64,000 nucleotides of DNA from Actinoalloteichus caeruleus DSM 43889 (GCF_000429185.2 NZ_AUBJ02000001.1:1922001-1986000), one strand, 5' to 3'; positions 53,528 through 61,923 are shown, numbered from the stretch's first letter. The notes: a model not told the origin generated them from the sequence alone. Program-made: numbers and translations.

Positions 53528-54012
53528 TGAGCCAGCAGTCCTCCCCCACGCGCCCTCGGGTGGACCCGACCGAGTTCGCCGCCGACGTCCTGGCCGCCGG
53601 CGGCGGCACGCCCGCCCAGCCCACCTCCCTGCCCGCCGCGTTGCGCGGGGGCCGGTGGGTCGCGCGGCCGGCGTTGCTGCGGCGGGCCGCCGCGTTGCTG
53701 GCCCCCGTCCTGCCCGCCGGGGTGGACCGCATCGTCGGGGTGGGGCCGGCGGAGCAGCCGCTGGTCGTGGCGACCGCGCTGCACACCGGCCTGCCCTTCG
53801 CGGTGCTCGACGACACCACCGGCGACCCGGCCCCGGCCGGGGATGCCGGGCCGTCGCTGCTGGTGGGCGAGGTGCACCGGCACGAGACGGTCGTGCTGGT
53901 CGCGGCCGCGCCCTCCCCGGCCGACCACCACGCCGGGGAGGCGATGCGCTCCCACGGCGTGCGGGTGCCGCGCACCGCGCTGCTCAGCGAGGTCCTCGCC
54001 ACGGCGGACTGA
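53527..54012 (+). CDS. Phosphoribosyltransferase-like protein without PRPP loop
   Basis: This 161-residue protein follows the core of orotate phosphoribosyltransferases: PALLRRAAALLAPVLPAGVD, then RIVGVGPAEQPLVVATALHTGLPFAVLDD. Where OPRT has the V-V-x-D-V-x-T-T-G PRPP loop, this protein reads VVLVAAAPSPADHH, so transferase activity is doubtful. It might bind orotate or act as an accessory. Its ATG overlaps the IclR stop (TGATG). The assignment is by eye only. Confidence 0.55.
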   Translation: MSQQSSPTRPRVDPTEFAADVLAAGGGTPAQPTSLPAALRGGRWVARPALLRRAAALLAPVLPAGVDRIVGVGPAEQPLVVATALHTGLPFAVLDDTTGDPAPAGDAGPSLLVGEVHRHETVVLVAAAPSPADHHAGEAMRSHGVRVPRTALLSEVLATAD

Positions 54013-54059
54013 CCCGCCGGCCCCCGCCCGTCCCCGTCACCCACCCCCTGGAGGCCGAC

Positions 54060-54512
54060 ATGGCTACCCCACCCCCGCGCGACGTCGCCGTCGACGCCGC
54101 CGTCGAGTTGCTCGTCCCCGCGCCCGGCGGGCCGCCCGTCCTCGACCCGGCCCGTTCCCCGGCCGCCGCCGAACGGCTCGGCGCCCTCGTCGCCGAGGAG
54201 TTGCGCGCCACCGGGGTCGACGCCGTCCTGACCTGGGAGGACGACGGTGGGGCCGCTGTCCTCGGCCACATCACCGCCCGGGAGTTGGGGGCGCCCAGGG
54301 TGGCGGTCCGGGAGGACCTGGGCCGGCTGCTGGGGGACGTGGATCGGCTGCGCGGTCTGCGGGCCGGGTTGGCGGCGCTGACCGAACCAGCCCCGCGGGT
54401 GCTCGACCCGCTGCGCCGGCTGGTGTCCTCCCACGACGGCGAGATCGTCGCCACCGCCGTGGCCGTGCGGCCGGCGGAGCTGGACGAGGCCACCAGGAGG
54501 GCACGGGGATGA
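54060..54512 (+). CDS. Phosphoribosyltransferase-like protein, second, very divergent
   Basis: This 150-residue protein repeats the plan of its upstream neighbour: PAAAERLGALVAEELRATGVDAVLTWEDDGGAAVL followed by ARELGAPRVAVREDLGRLL. It has no PRPP-binding loop. The two may be paralogues that form a heteromer. The stop overlaps the amidohydrolase start (ATGA). A 47-bp gap to the previous gene is the only notable spacing in the operon. The function is unknown. Confidence 0.45.
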   Translation: MATPPPRDVAVDAAVELLVPAPGGPPVLDPARSPAAAERLGALVAEELRATGVDAVLTWEDDGGAAVLGHITARELGAPRVAVREDLGRLLGDVDRLRGLRAGLAALTEPAPRVLDPLRRLVSSHDGEIVATAVAVRPAELDEATRRARG

Positions 54513-55798
54513 CCACCACCGAGAACCCGCTCGTCCTCGCGGTGGACCAGGACCGGATCGCCGCCGACCTCGACCACCTCGCCTCGCTCACCGAACCCGG
54601 CCCCGGCGTGTCCCGCCTGGCGTTCACCGAGTTGGAACGCCAGGCGCACGAGTACTTCGCGGCGACGTTGCGGCCGTTGGGGTACCGGGTGTGGACCGAC
54701 ACGGTCGGGAACACCATCGCCGAACTCGAGGGGACCGATCCGGGCGCGCCGGCCATCGGCACCGGGTCCCACCTGGACAGCGTGCCCTCCGGCGGCCGGT
54801 TCGACGGCATCGTCGGGGTCGCCGCCGGCATGGAGGTGGCCCGCGCGCTGGCCGACTCCGGCGTGCGGCCGAGGCACCGGCTGCGGGTCGTGGCCTTCGC
54901 CGCCGAGGAGGGCGCGCGCTTCGGCCAGGCCTGCACCGGCAGCCGCGTGGTGGCCGGGCTCACCGACGCCGCCGACCTGGACCGGCTGCGGGACGCCGCG
55001 GGGACGAGCATGGCCGAGGCGATGCGTTCGGTGGGGCTGGCGCCCGAGCGGGCCTCCGAGGCCCGGTGGGCGGCCGAGGAGTGGGCGGCGTTCATCGAAC
55101 TGCACATCGAGCAGGGCAAGGTCCTGGAGTCCCTCGACCTGCCCATCGGGGTCGTCGACGTGATCTCCGGCAGCACGCGCCTGGAGTTCACCGTCACCGG
55201 CCTGGCCTCCCACACCGGGGGCACGCCGATGCACCTGCGGGCGGACGCGTTGGCCGCCGCGGCCGAACTGGTGCTGCTGGCCGAGGAGATCGCCACCGAC
55301 TCCCGCCACCACGGCACCCGGCTCACCGTCGGGCGGCTCGACGTCAGCCCGAACTCGCTGACCACCATCCCCGGTGCGGTGGTGTTCGGGTTGGACGTGC
55401 GCGACGTCGACAGCGCCCGGCAGCGGGAGACGGCCGCCGAGTTCACCGCGCGGGCGCACGCCGTGGCGGCCCGCAGGGGCGTCGGGCTGCGGGACCGGTT
55501 GTTGGCCGACACCTCCCCGGTGGTGCTGCCCTCCTGGATCCAGGACGAGATCACCCGGGCGGCCCGCGACTGCGGCTCCGCCTACCGGGTGATGCCCAGC
55601 GGCGCCAGCCACGACAGCCAGATGCTGACCAGGGTGGTGCCGGTGGGCATGGTCTTCGTTCCCAGCCGGGACGGCCTGAGCCACACCCCGGCGGAGTGGA
55701 CGAGCGTGCCGGAGATCGCCGAGGGCACCCGGGTGCTGGCGGCGACGCTGCTGCGCCTGGACGCCGCCGCGTCCACGGGTGAGGAGCGGGCGCGGTGA
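54509..55798 (+). CDS. N-carbamoyl-L-amino acid amidohydrolase / AllC-like M20 hydrolase
   Basis: This 429-residue M20-family metalloenzyme has GTGSHLDSVPSGGRFDGIVGV (His and Asp ligands), FAAEEGARFGQACTGSR (Glu pair), ELHIEQGKVLE (His) and SGASHDSQMLTRVVPVGMVFVPSRDGLSHTPAE near the C-terminus. The family hydrolyses ureido groups (allantoate, beta-ureidopropionate, N-carbamoyl amino acids). Beside PyrDK- and dihydroorotase-like genes the natural substrate is probably N-carbamoyl-L-aspartate, giving aspartate, CO2 and NH3. This is inferred from context. Confidence 0.88.
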   Translation: MTTTENPLVLAVDQDRIAADLDHLASLTEPGPGVSRLAFTELERQAHEYFAATLRPLGYRVWTDTVGNTIAELEGTDPGAPAIGTGSHLDSVPSGGRFDGIVGVAAGMEVARALADSGVRPRHRLRVVAFAAEEGARFGQACTGSRVVAGLTDAADLDRLRDAAGTSMAEAMRSVGLAPERASEARWAAEEWAAFIELHIEQGKVLESLDLPIGVVDVISGSTRLEFTVTGLASHTGGTPMHLRADALAAAAELVLLAEEIATDSRHHGTRLTVGRLDVSPNSLTTIPGAVVFGLDVRDVDSARQRETAAEFTARAHAVAARRGVGLRDRLLADTSPVVLPSWIQDEITRAARDCGSAYRVMPSGASHDSQMLTRVVPVGMVFVPSRDGLSHTPAEWTSVPEIAEGTRVLAATLLRLDAAASTGEERAR

Positions 55799-56658
55799 CC
55801 GCCCCCCTGTCGCGGAGCCTGGCCGAACGGGTGGTGCCGTTGCCGCCGGCCGCTCGACCGGAACCCACCTGGGACGAGTGCCGGGTGGTGGCGCACGAAC
55901 CCGTCGGGGACCGCTACCACCGGCTGACCCTGCGGGCTCCCAGCATCGCCGACCGGGCGTTGGCCGGGCAGTTCGTCATGATCACCATCCCGGAGAGCAC
56001 CCCGTCCCGGTCGGTGTTGCCACGTCCGATGGCGGTGCACCGCCGACGCCCCGCCGAGGGTGTCGTGGAGATCGTCTACGGGGCCGGCGGGGCCGGCACC
56101 CGGGCGCTGACCGAGGTGGCGGTGGGCGAGGACCTGCTGGTCACCGGTCCCCTCGGCCGTGGTTTCACCCTCGACCCCGGGACCCGCCGCGTGCTGGTGG
56201 TCGGCCGGGGCATCGGGGTCTGCTCGGTGATGGGCGCCGTGGAGGACGCGGTGGCCACCGGGGTGGAGGTCGTCGCGGTGACCAGCGCCCGCACCACCGA
56301 GGCGTTGGTGGGGCCCGGTGACCTCGCCGAACTCGGGGTCGAACGGGTGTTGGCCGTCACCGACGAGGCCGGCGACAGCGCGGTGCCCGCGCTGCGGTCC
56401 CGGCTGGCCGGGGAACTGGCGGACGGACCACCGGCCCAGGTGTTCGTCTGCGGCTCCGACCGGCTCGCCGAGCTGTGCCGGTCGTTGGGCCAGGAGTGGG
56501 GCGCGCGGGTTCAGGTGTCGTTGGAGGCGCACATGGCCTGCGGGTTGGGCTACTGCCACGGCTGCGCGACGGCGGCCACCACCACCGGCAGCGAGAGCCC
56601 GCTGATCTGCGCCGACGGCCCCGTCTTCGCCCTGCCGACCGGCGGTGGCGACCGGTGA
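55795..56658 (+). CDS. PyrK-like FAD/2Fe-2S electron transfer subunit
   Basis: This 287-residue protein has a ferredoxin-reductase-type FAD/NAD module (GQFVMITIPES, VLPRPMAVHRR, LLVTGPLGRGF, VLVVGRGIGVCSVMG) and a C-terminal 2Fe-2S cluster formed by cysteines in MACGLGYCHGC and LICADGPVF. This is the PyrK layout. With the PyrD-1B-like protein it would link dihydroorotate/orotate to NAD(H); in a catabolic operon the flow would be NADH to orotate. The GTG overlaps the amidohydrolase stop. Confidence 0.87.
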   Translation: MTAPLSRSLAERVVPLPPAARPEPTWDECRVVAHEPVGDRYHRLTLRAPSIADRALAGQFVMITIPESTPSRSVLPRPMAVHRRRPAEGVVEIVYGAGGAGTRALTEVAVGEDLLVTGPLGRGFTLDPGTRRVLVVGRGIGVCSVMGAVEDAVATGVEVVAVTSARTTEALVGPGDLAELGVERVLAVTDEAGDSAVPALRSRLAGELADGPPAQVFVCGSDRLAELCRSLGQEWGARVQVSLEAHMACGLGYCHGCATAATTTGSESPLICADGPVFALPTGGGDR

Positions 56659-57952
56659 GCGAGCTGCGGTTGCGTGCCGTCCGCCCCTACGGGGAGGGGC
56701 CCCGGTGGACCTCACCGTGCGGGACGGGCGCATCGCCGCCGTGGAACCCGCCGAGGGCTCCCCGCCCCGCGCGGGCGAGCTGGACGGGCGGGGCGGGGTG
56801 CTGCTGCCCGGGTTCGTGGACCTGCACACCCACCTGCGGGAACCCGGCGGTGAGGACGCGGAGACGGTGCGGACGGGGACGGCGTCGGCCGCCGCCGGCG
56901 GGTTCACCGACGTCTTCGCCATGGCCAACACCCGGCCGGTGACCGACTCCGTCGACCGGGTGCGGTGGTTGGCGGAGCTGGCGGCGGCGGAGGCCGTGGT
57001 CCGCGTCCACCCGGTGGCCGCCGTGACCCGGGACCTGGCCGGCGCCGAGCTGACCGACCTGGACGCCCTGGTCGCCGCCGGGGTCCGGGTCTTCTCCGAC
57101 GACGGGCACTGCGTGGACGACCCGGCCCTGGTCGACCGGGCCCTGCGCCACCTCGGCCCGGCCGGTGGGGTGTTCGCCCAGCACGCGCAGAGCGCGGCCC
57201 TGGCCGGCGGCGGCCAGGTCGACGCCACGGTCGCCGCCCGGCTGGGGCTGCCGCCGTGGCCGATGGTCGCCGAGGACGTGGTGGTGGCCCGCGACGCGCT
57301 GCTGGCCCTGGAGCGGGACGCGCCCCTGCACGTCTGCCACGTGTCCTCCCCCCGGTCGGTGGAGATCATCCGGTGGGCCCGGGAACGGGGGGCCCGGGTC
57401 AGCGCGGAGGTCACCCCACACCACCTGTCGCTCGACACGACCCGGAGCGGGACGGGGGACCCCACCTACAAGGTCAACCCGCCGCTGCGCGCCCCGGAGG
57501 TGGCGCCGGCGCTGCGGGACGCCCTGCGCGACGGGGTGATCGACGTCGTCGCCACCGACCACGCCCCGCACCCGGCGCACCGCAAACGCGGGCCGTGGCG
57601 GGAGGCGGCCTTCGGGATGACCGGGTTGGAGACGGCGCTGGCGGTCACCGCCGAGGTGTTCGACGGGACGTCCGGTGTGGACTGGCGTCGGGTGGCCGAG
57701 GTGTTGTCCCACCGGCCGGCCGCCCTCGCCGGCATCGACGGGGTGGCCGGTCGGCCACTCGCGGTGGGCGAACCAGCCACCTTCTGCGTCGTCACCGAGG
57801 ACACCCCGTGGACGGTGAGCCGGGCGGACACCCGCAGCCTGTCGGGGAACACCCCGTTCGACGGCCGGGAGTTCGGGCACCGCGTCGTGCTCACGGTGGT
57901 GGCGGGCCGCGCGGTGTGGCGGCACGAGGCGACGACGGCGGAGCGCCGCTGA
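56645..57952 (+). CDS. Dihydroorotase / hydantoinase-like amidohydrolase, N-terminus out of frame
   Basis: This 435-residue class I dihydroorotase-type enzyme has FVDLHTHLREPGGEDAET, FSDDG, HVCHVSSPRS, TPHHLSLD and VATDHAPHP metal-site motifs. GTG 56645 opens the main frame but its first 20 residues are atypical. GTG 56655, with the usual 4-bp overlap to the PyrK-like stop, reads VSELRLRAVRPYGEGP, a proper dihydroorotase start, then goes out of frame near 56691-56704 (GGGGAGGGGCCCC). A one-base indel is likely. In this operon it would open dihydroorotate to carbamoyl-aspartate. Confidence 0.85.
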   Translation: MATGERAAVACRPPLRGGAPVDLTVRDGRIAAVEPAEGSPPRAGELDGRGGVLLPGFVDLHTHLREPGGEDAETVRTGTASAAAGGFTDVFAMANTRPVTDSVDRVRWLAELAAAEAVVRVHPVAAVTRDLAGAELTDLDALVAAGVRVFSDDGHCVDDPALVDRALRHLGPAGGVFAQHAQSAALAGGGQVDATVAARLGLPPWPMVAEDVVVARDALLALERDAPLHVCHVSSPRSVEIIRWARERGARVSAEVTPHHLSLDTTRSGTGDPTYKVNPPLRAPEVAPALRDALRDGVIDVVATDHAPHPAHRKRGPWREAAFGMTGLETALAVTAEVFDGTSGVDWRRVAEVLSHRPAALAGIDGVAGRPLAVGEPATFCVVTEDTPWTVSRADTRSLSGNTPFDGREFGHRVVLTVVAGRAVWRHEATTAERR

Positions 57953-58395
57953 CACCGGCCGGGGAGTAGGGGCGGGGCCGGCCCCGCTCCCCCGCCCCGG
58001 CCACGTGCCCGCGCGCCCGACGCGGCACCGGGGTGGACGTCGCCAGGGGGCGCTCCCTCGCGGTGCGCACCCGCTCACCGCCGACCCCCGACGCCCGCCG
58101 GACGGCGACGTGGGGACGCCCGGCAACCCCACCGGGCGCTCCCCAGTGGAGTGAATTCCGGGCCGGCGCGGGACGCCGCACCCCGTCCCGCAGGTGCGCC
58201 CGTGGAGACGGTCGCGCGCGCTCGACCAGCGGTTCTCGCCCGTTCCGCCCGCGCGGTGAGCGGTCAGGGAATCCGCGCGTCGCCCCAGCCCACTGCACCG
58301 TCCACCCAGGACGTCCTTGACCTGAACAAAGGTTCAGGTCCTAGCGTTCCTCACGCACGGCCACCCGGTCATGCCACACCGTCGAGGAGGAACCG
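57953..58395. other. Gene-free region upstream of the FMN reductase
   Basis: No gene is supported. The right end holds the MerR/SoxR-type promoter at 58317-58347. Confidence 0.5.
58317..58347 (+). promoter_or_regulatory. SoxR/MerR-type promoter with 20-bp palindrome
   Basis: A -35 TTGACC (58317-58322) and -10 TAGCGT (58342-58347) are 19 bp apart, the long spacing used by MerR-family activators. The palindrome ACCTGAAC-N4-GTTCAGGT (58320-58339) fills the spacer. It resembles SoxR boxes that control flavin reductases in Streptomyces. No soxR gene is in the window. Confidence 0.65.
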
Positions 58396-58944
58396 ATGTC
58401 GCACTCCCCCGCCCCCTACCGTCTCGCCGTGCTCATGGGCAGCGTCCGCGAGGGCAGGTTCTGCCCCACCGTCACCCGGTGGTTCGTCGGCCAGGCCGTC
58501 AACCGCTCCGACATCGCCACCGTCGACGTCATCGACCCCGCCGAACTGAACCTGGAGGACGAGGAGTTCGCCAAGCGCATCGAGGCCGCCGACGCGATCG
58601 TGGTCGTCACCCCCGAGTACAACCACGGCTACCCCGGTGCGCTGAAGAGCGCCATCGACTCACTGTTCGCCGAGTGGCAGACCAAGCCCGTCGGCTTCGT
58701 CAGCTACGGCGGGATCTCGGGTGGCCTTCGCGCGGTGGAGCAACTGCGCGCGGTCTTCGCGGAACTGCACGCGGTCACGATCCGGGAGACCGTCAGCTTC
58801 CACGGCGCCGACGCGTGCTTCGACGCCAAGGGGAACCCCCTCGACGCGGACCGGGTGAACCGTGCGGCGAGCGCCCTGCTGAACCAGCTCGGCTGGTGGG
58901 CCGAGACCCTCCGGGACGGCCGGGCCGCCCGCGCCTACGTCTGA
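58396..58944 (+). CDS. NADPH-dependent FMN reductase family protein
   Basis: This 182-residue flavodoxin-like protein has LAVLMGSVREGRFCPTV (FMN phosphate loop), VVTPEYNHGYPGALKSAIDSL and VGFVSYGGISGGLRAVEQLR. The family reduces FMN or quinones with NADPH. ATG 58396 follows GAGGAGGAA. The MerR/SoxR-type promoter directly upstream suggests induction by redox-active compounds. It is monocistronic. Confidence 0.9.
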   Translation: MSHSPAPYRLAVLMGSVREGRFCPTVTRWFVGQAVNRSDIATVDVIDPAELNLEDEEFAKRIEAADAIVVVTPEYNHGYPGALKSAIDSLFAEWQTKPVGFVSYGGISGGLRAVEQLRAVFAELHAVTIRETVSFHGADACFDAKGNPLDADRVNRAASALLNQLGWWAETLRDGRAARAYV

Positions 58945-59106
58945 GGCGACCCGGCTCCGCCGACTGGGGCTGGCCCGCGTCCGGACGGGCTGGCCACCCG
59001 TCGGCCGAGACGCGCCGACCAGTCCACGGTGGATCGCCGTGCGCGGTTCCACCACGCGGGGGACCGGAGCGACGGGCAGGGGCCCCGCCGGTCGCCGCCG
59101 CCGCGC

Positions 59107-59802
59107 TCAGCGGACCTGGTCAGGGGCCGCGCCGGCCGCCCCGGCGGGCCTGCCCGGAACCGCACCGGTGGGGGCGCGCAGCAGGTCCCGGTGGTCCAGC
59201 CAGTCGGCGACCTCCTCGGCGAGGTCGCCGACCGTCCGGCCCGCCACCTCCAGTTCGAGGACCGGCAACCTGCTCGCCGCCGCCAGCCGACGCAGCGCCC
59301 GCTGCTCGGCAAGGAAGACCCCGAGGTCGTCGTACTGGTCCGGTTTGGCCGAGACGAGCAGGCGTTCCTCCCGCGCCGAGGCGAAGGTCTCCTCGGCCCG
59401 GGTGCACAGCACGATCGCGAACCCCAGGGGCAGCAGCCGCTCCTCCAACCCCGCGTCGTCGAAGTCCCGGCCCCGACGCTGCTGGTCGGCGCGGGCCGAG
59501 AGGTGGAAGCGGTCCACGATCCACGAGTAGTACCGGTGCAGCTCGAACAGCCGGGTCCAGGTCCGGAACACCTCGACCGCCGCAGGTTCCTCCTCCGGTC
59601 CGAAGGAGATGGGACTGGGGCCCCACGCCTGGTTGGTCAGGCCGCCCCACTCCCCGGAGATCACCGGGGAGTGGTACCGGTAGCGCCGCGGCCCGACCAC
59701 CCTGGGGTGCTCGTTGAGCGCGAACGCCAGTTCGGTCTTCCTCGTCAGCCGCGTGCCCTCAAGGATGATCTTCGGGCACAACGGCGGGGCGGATTCAGCC
59801 AT
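59107..59802 (-). CDS. P-loop kinase-like protein
   Basis: This 231-residue protein starts CPKIILEGTRLTRKTELAFALN, a modified P-loop (G-T-x-x-T-x-K-T), and continues with WIVDRFHLSARADQQ and LPLGFAIVLCTRAEE, reminiscent of thymidylate-kinase-like P-loop proteins. It ends with a helix-rich region. ATG 59802 is a tentative start; GTG at about 59823 is possible. The substrate is unknown. It is divergent from the EEP-family gene. Confidence 0.6.
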   Translation of the reverse strand: MAESAPPLCPKIILEGTRLTRKTELAFALNEHPRVVGPRRYRYHSPVISGEWGGLTNQAWGPSPISFGPEEEPAAVEVFRTWTRLFELHRYYSWIVDRFHLSARADQQRRGRDFDDAGLEERLLPLGFAIVLCTRAEETFASAREERLLVSAKPDQYDDLGVFLAEQRALRRLAAASRLPVLELEVAGRTVGDLAEEVADWLDHRDLLRAPTGAVPGRPAGAAGAAPDQVR

Positions 59803-59948
59803 CTCGTCAGTCAAGAGCAGCACATCCCGGGGATCAAGAGAGACGGGCGCCGCGCTCCCCGAGGAGCCCGCCGGCCGCGCGACGGTCGGCGTCACCAGGC
59901 GGGAGGCGTTGATCGGCGACGGTGCCGTGCGGGGACGATGCTGGAGGC

Positions 59949-61187
59949 ATGTGGTCCTCCACCGCCGACCCGCCCTCCCGTCGCGCGCCCCGCGACTCCA
60001 CCGCCCCCTCGACGCCTCCGCCCCGCCGGACCGCCCGCGCCACCGGTCGGGACACGGCCCGGATCCGACCGGGCAGCCTCGGCGTGCCCGCACCACCGAC
60101 CCCCGGCACGGTCCGGGTGGCCACCTTCAACACCGCGCTGTCCCGCCCCGTCGAGGGCGGGATGGCCGCCGAACTGTCCGACCCCGCGGGCAGCGAGCAG
60201 GCACGGCTGGTGGCCGAGGTGCTGCAACGCGTTCGCCCCGACATCGTGCTGCTCGCCGAGTTCGACCACGACGCCGACGGTGCGGCAGCCACCACCTTCG
60301 TCCGCGACTACCTGGCGGTCCCCCAGCTCGGCGCGGAACCCCTGCGCTACGACCACCGCTTCCTCGGGCCGGTGAACACCGGAGTGCCTTCGGGTTTCGA
60401 CCTCGACCGGGACGGCGCCTTCGACGGCCCCGACGACGCCTGGGGATACGGGCATTTCCCCGGCCAGTACGGGATGCTCCTGCTGTCCCGCCACCCGATC
60501 AACGTCGAACGGGTGCGGACCTTCCGGCGTTTCCGCTGGCGGGACCTGCCTGGCGCGCTGCTCCCGTCCGCCCCGGACGGCAGCCCCCACTACCCGCCCG
60601 AGGTGCTCGACCGGTTCCCGCTCTCGTCGAAGTCGCACTGGGATGTGCCGGTCCAGGTGGGGTCCCGCGCGCTGCACGTGCTGGCGTCCCACCCGACCCC
60701 ACCCGCCTTCGACGGCCCGGAACGGCGAAACGTCCGGCGCAACCACGACGAGGTCCGGTTCTGGGTCGACTACCTGTCGCCGGGCGGTGCCGACCACCTG
60801 CACGACGACGCGGGTACCGCCGGTGGCCTGCCGCCGGGCGCCGAGTTCGTCGTGCTGGGTGATCTGAACGCCGACCCCTCGGCCGGCGACCGGGAACCGG
60901 GTGCGATCCGCCGCCTGCTGGCCGCACCCCGGCTCGTCGACACCCGGCCGGGCAGCCTCGGCGCGGTGGAGGCGGCCCTGCGACGGGGGTGGTCGGGAAC
61001 CGGGTGGACGGCCACCGCGGACTTCGGGGTCGACGGACCGGGCTGTCTTCGGGTCGACTACGCGCTGCCCTCGGCCGGTACGAACCCGGGGGCGAGCGGC
61101 GTCTGCTGGCCGCCGTCCTGGTCCGCTCTGGAGCGGCTCGCCCTGGCCTCGGACCACCGGCTGGTGTGGGTCGACCTGCGGTGGTGA
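59949..61187 (+). CDS. Endonuclease/exonuclease/phosphatase family protein
   Basis: This roughly 412-residue EEP-fold enzyme has VRVATFNTALSRP, the catalytic glutamate in VLLAEFDHDADG, VLASHPTPPAFDG, FVVLGDLNADPSAGD and the terminal LASDHRLVWVDLRW. The insert YGHFPGQYGMLLLSRHPI fits the phospho-/nuclease-like group seen in actinomycetes. The first 35 residues are low complexity and the ATG is close to a GGAGG, so the start is uncertain. The substrate is unknown (phosphoester or phytase-type). Confidence 0.8.
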   Translation: MWSSTADPPSRRAPRDSTAPSTPPPRRTARATGRDTARIRPGSLGVPAPPTPGTVRVATFNTALSRPVEGGMAAELSDPAGSEQARLVAEVLQRVRPDIVLLAEFDHDADGAAATTFVRDYLAVPQLGAEPLRYDHRFLGPVNTGVPSGFDLDRDGAFDGPDDAWGYGHFPGQYGMLLLSRHPINVERVRTFRRFRWRDLPGALLPSAPDGSPHYPPEVLDRFPLSSKSHWDVPVQVGSRALHVLASHPTPPAFDGPERRNVRRNHDEVRFWVDYLSPGGADHLHDDAGTAGGLPPGAEFVVLGDLNADPSAGDREPGAIRRLLAAPRLVDTRPGSLGAVEAALRRGWSGTGWTATADFGVDGPGCLRVDYALPSAGTNPGASGVCWPPSWSALERLALASDHRLVWVDLRW

Positions 61188-61246
61188 TCGGCTGGTGCGA
61201 CGGGCGGGGCGCGTACCTCCGCTTCCGCTCGCAGGGGCGCGCCCAC

Positions 61247-61316
61247 CTGGCCCGTTCTCCTGGCCCGGGTTCGCCTGGCCCGGTTCTCCTGGCCCCGTCC
61301 GCCTGGCTTCCGTCGC
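61247..61316. repeat. Tandem array of about 14-bp units
   Basis: Five imperfect copies of CTGGCCCGGTTCTC follow each other (starts at 61247, 61260, 61275, 61289, 61303) between convergent genes. Confidence 0.6.
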
Positions 61317-61386
61317 AGGTGGGCTGCGGCCCGGGCTCGGGCCGGGGCCGGGTCGCCGGAGTACGACCGGCGTCGGGCCGGGCGGG

Positions 61387-61923
61387 TCAGCCCGCGTCGT
61401 CCTCGCCGAGCAGGGCGCCGGTGGCCAACCGCCCGGTGGGGATGGCGGACACCCCGGCGGGAGGCGGGGCGGGATGACCGAGGGCGACGACGTGGCGAAC
61501 CTGCCATCGGACCTCCAGACCCAGCAGCCGGCCGGCGGCGGCGACGTTCCGCTCGGGGTGGAGCGTCACCGGGCAACTCCCGAGGCCCAACGCGTGGGCG
61601 GCCAGCAGGATGGACTGGCACAACCTGCCCTCGTCGAAGCCGGTGTCCCGGCCGCCGAGTTCCGGGTCGACGGCGATGGCGAGCACGGTGGGGGCGTTGG
61701 CGAGGTGGAGCGCGTAGTCCCCGAGGGTGCTCAGGCGTCGCCGGACGTCCTGTTCGGTGACCACCCGCAGCCGCCACGGCTGCCGGTTACGGGCTGACCC
61801 GGTCCACCGCGCGACCTCGCAGACCGCCTGGATGTCCCGTTCGGCCACCGGTTCCTCGGTGAACCACCGGGTGGCCCTGGGCGTCCGCAACCAGTCCAAC
61901 AGTTCCTCGGCGCGCGACACCAC
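61387..61923 (-). CDS. Nitroreductase family protein
   Basis: This 178-residue FMN-dependent enzyme has the family start RATRWFTEEPVAERDIQAV, the FMN-site ARWTGSARNRQPWRLRVV, and the C-terminal LGLGSCPVTLHPERNVAAAGRLLGLE with VALGHPAPPPAG. GTG 61923 (or 61920) fits homologue length; an ATG at 61968 would add 15 residues without a ribosome site. Substrates may be nitro compounds, quinones or flavins. Confidence 0.8.
   Translation of the reverse strand: MVSRAEELLDWLRTPRATRWFTEEPVAERDIQAVCEVARWTGSARNRQPWRLRVVTEQDVRRRLSTLGDYALHLANAPTVLAIAVDPELGGRDTGFDEGRLCQSILLAAHALGLGSCPVTLHPERNVAAAGRLLGLEVRWQVRHVVALGHPAPPPAGVSAIPTGRLATGALLGEDDAG

Noticed and set aside
50941-57952. De novo pyrimidine biosynthesis operon
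   Set aside because: pyrB, carA, carB and pyrF are missing, the PRT-like genes lack the PRPP loop, and an IclR regulator and AllC-type hydrolase are included.
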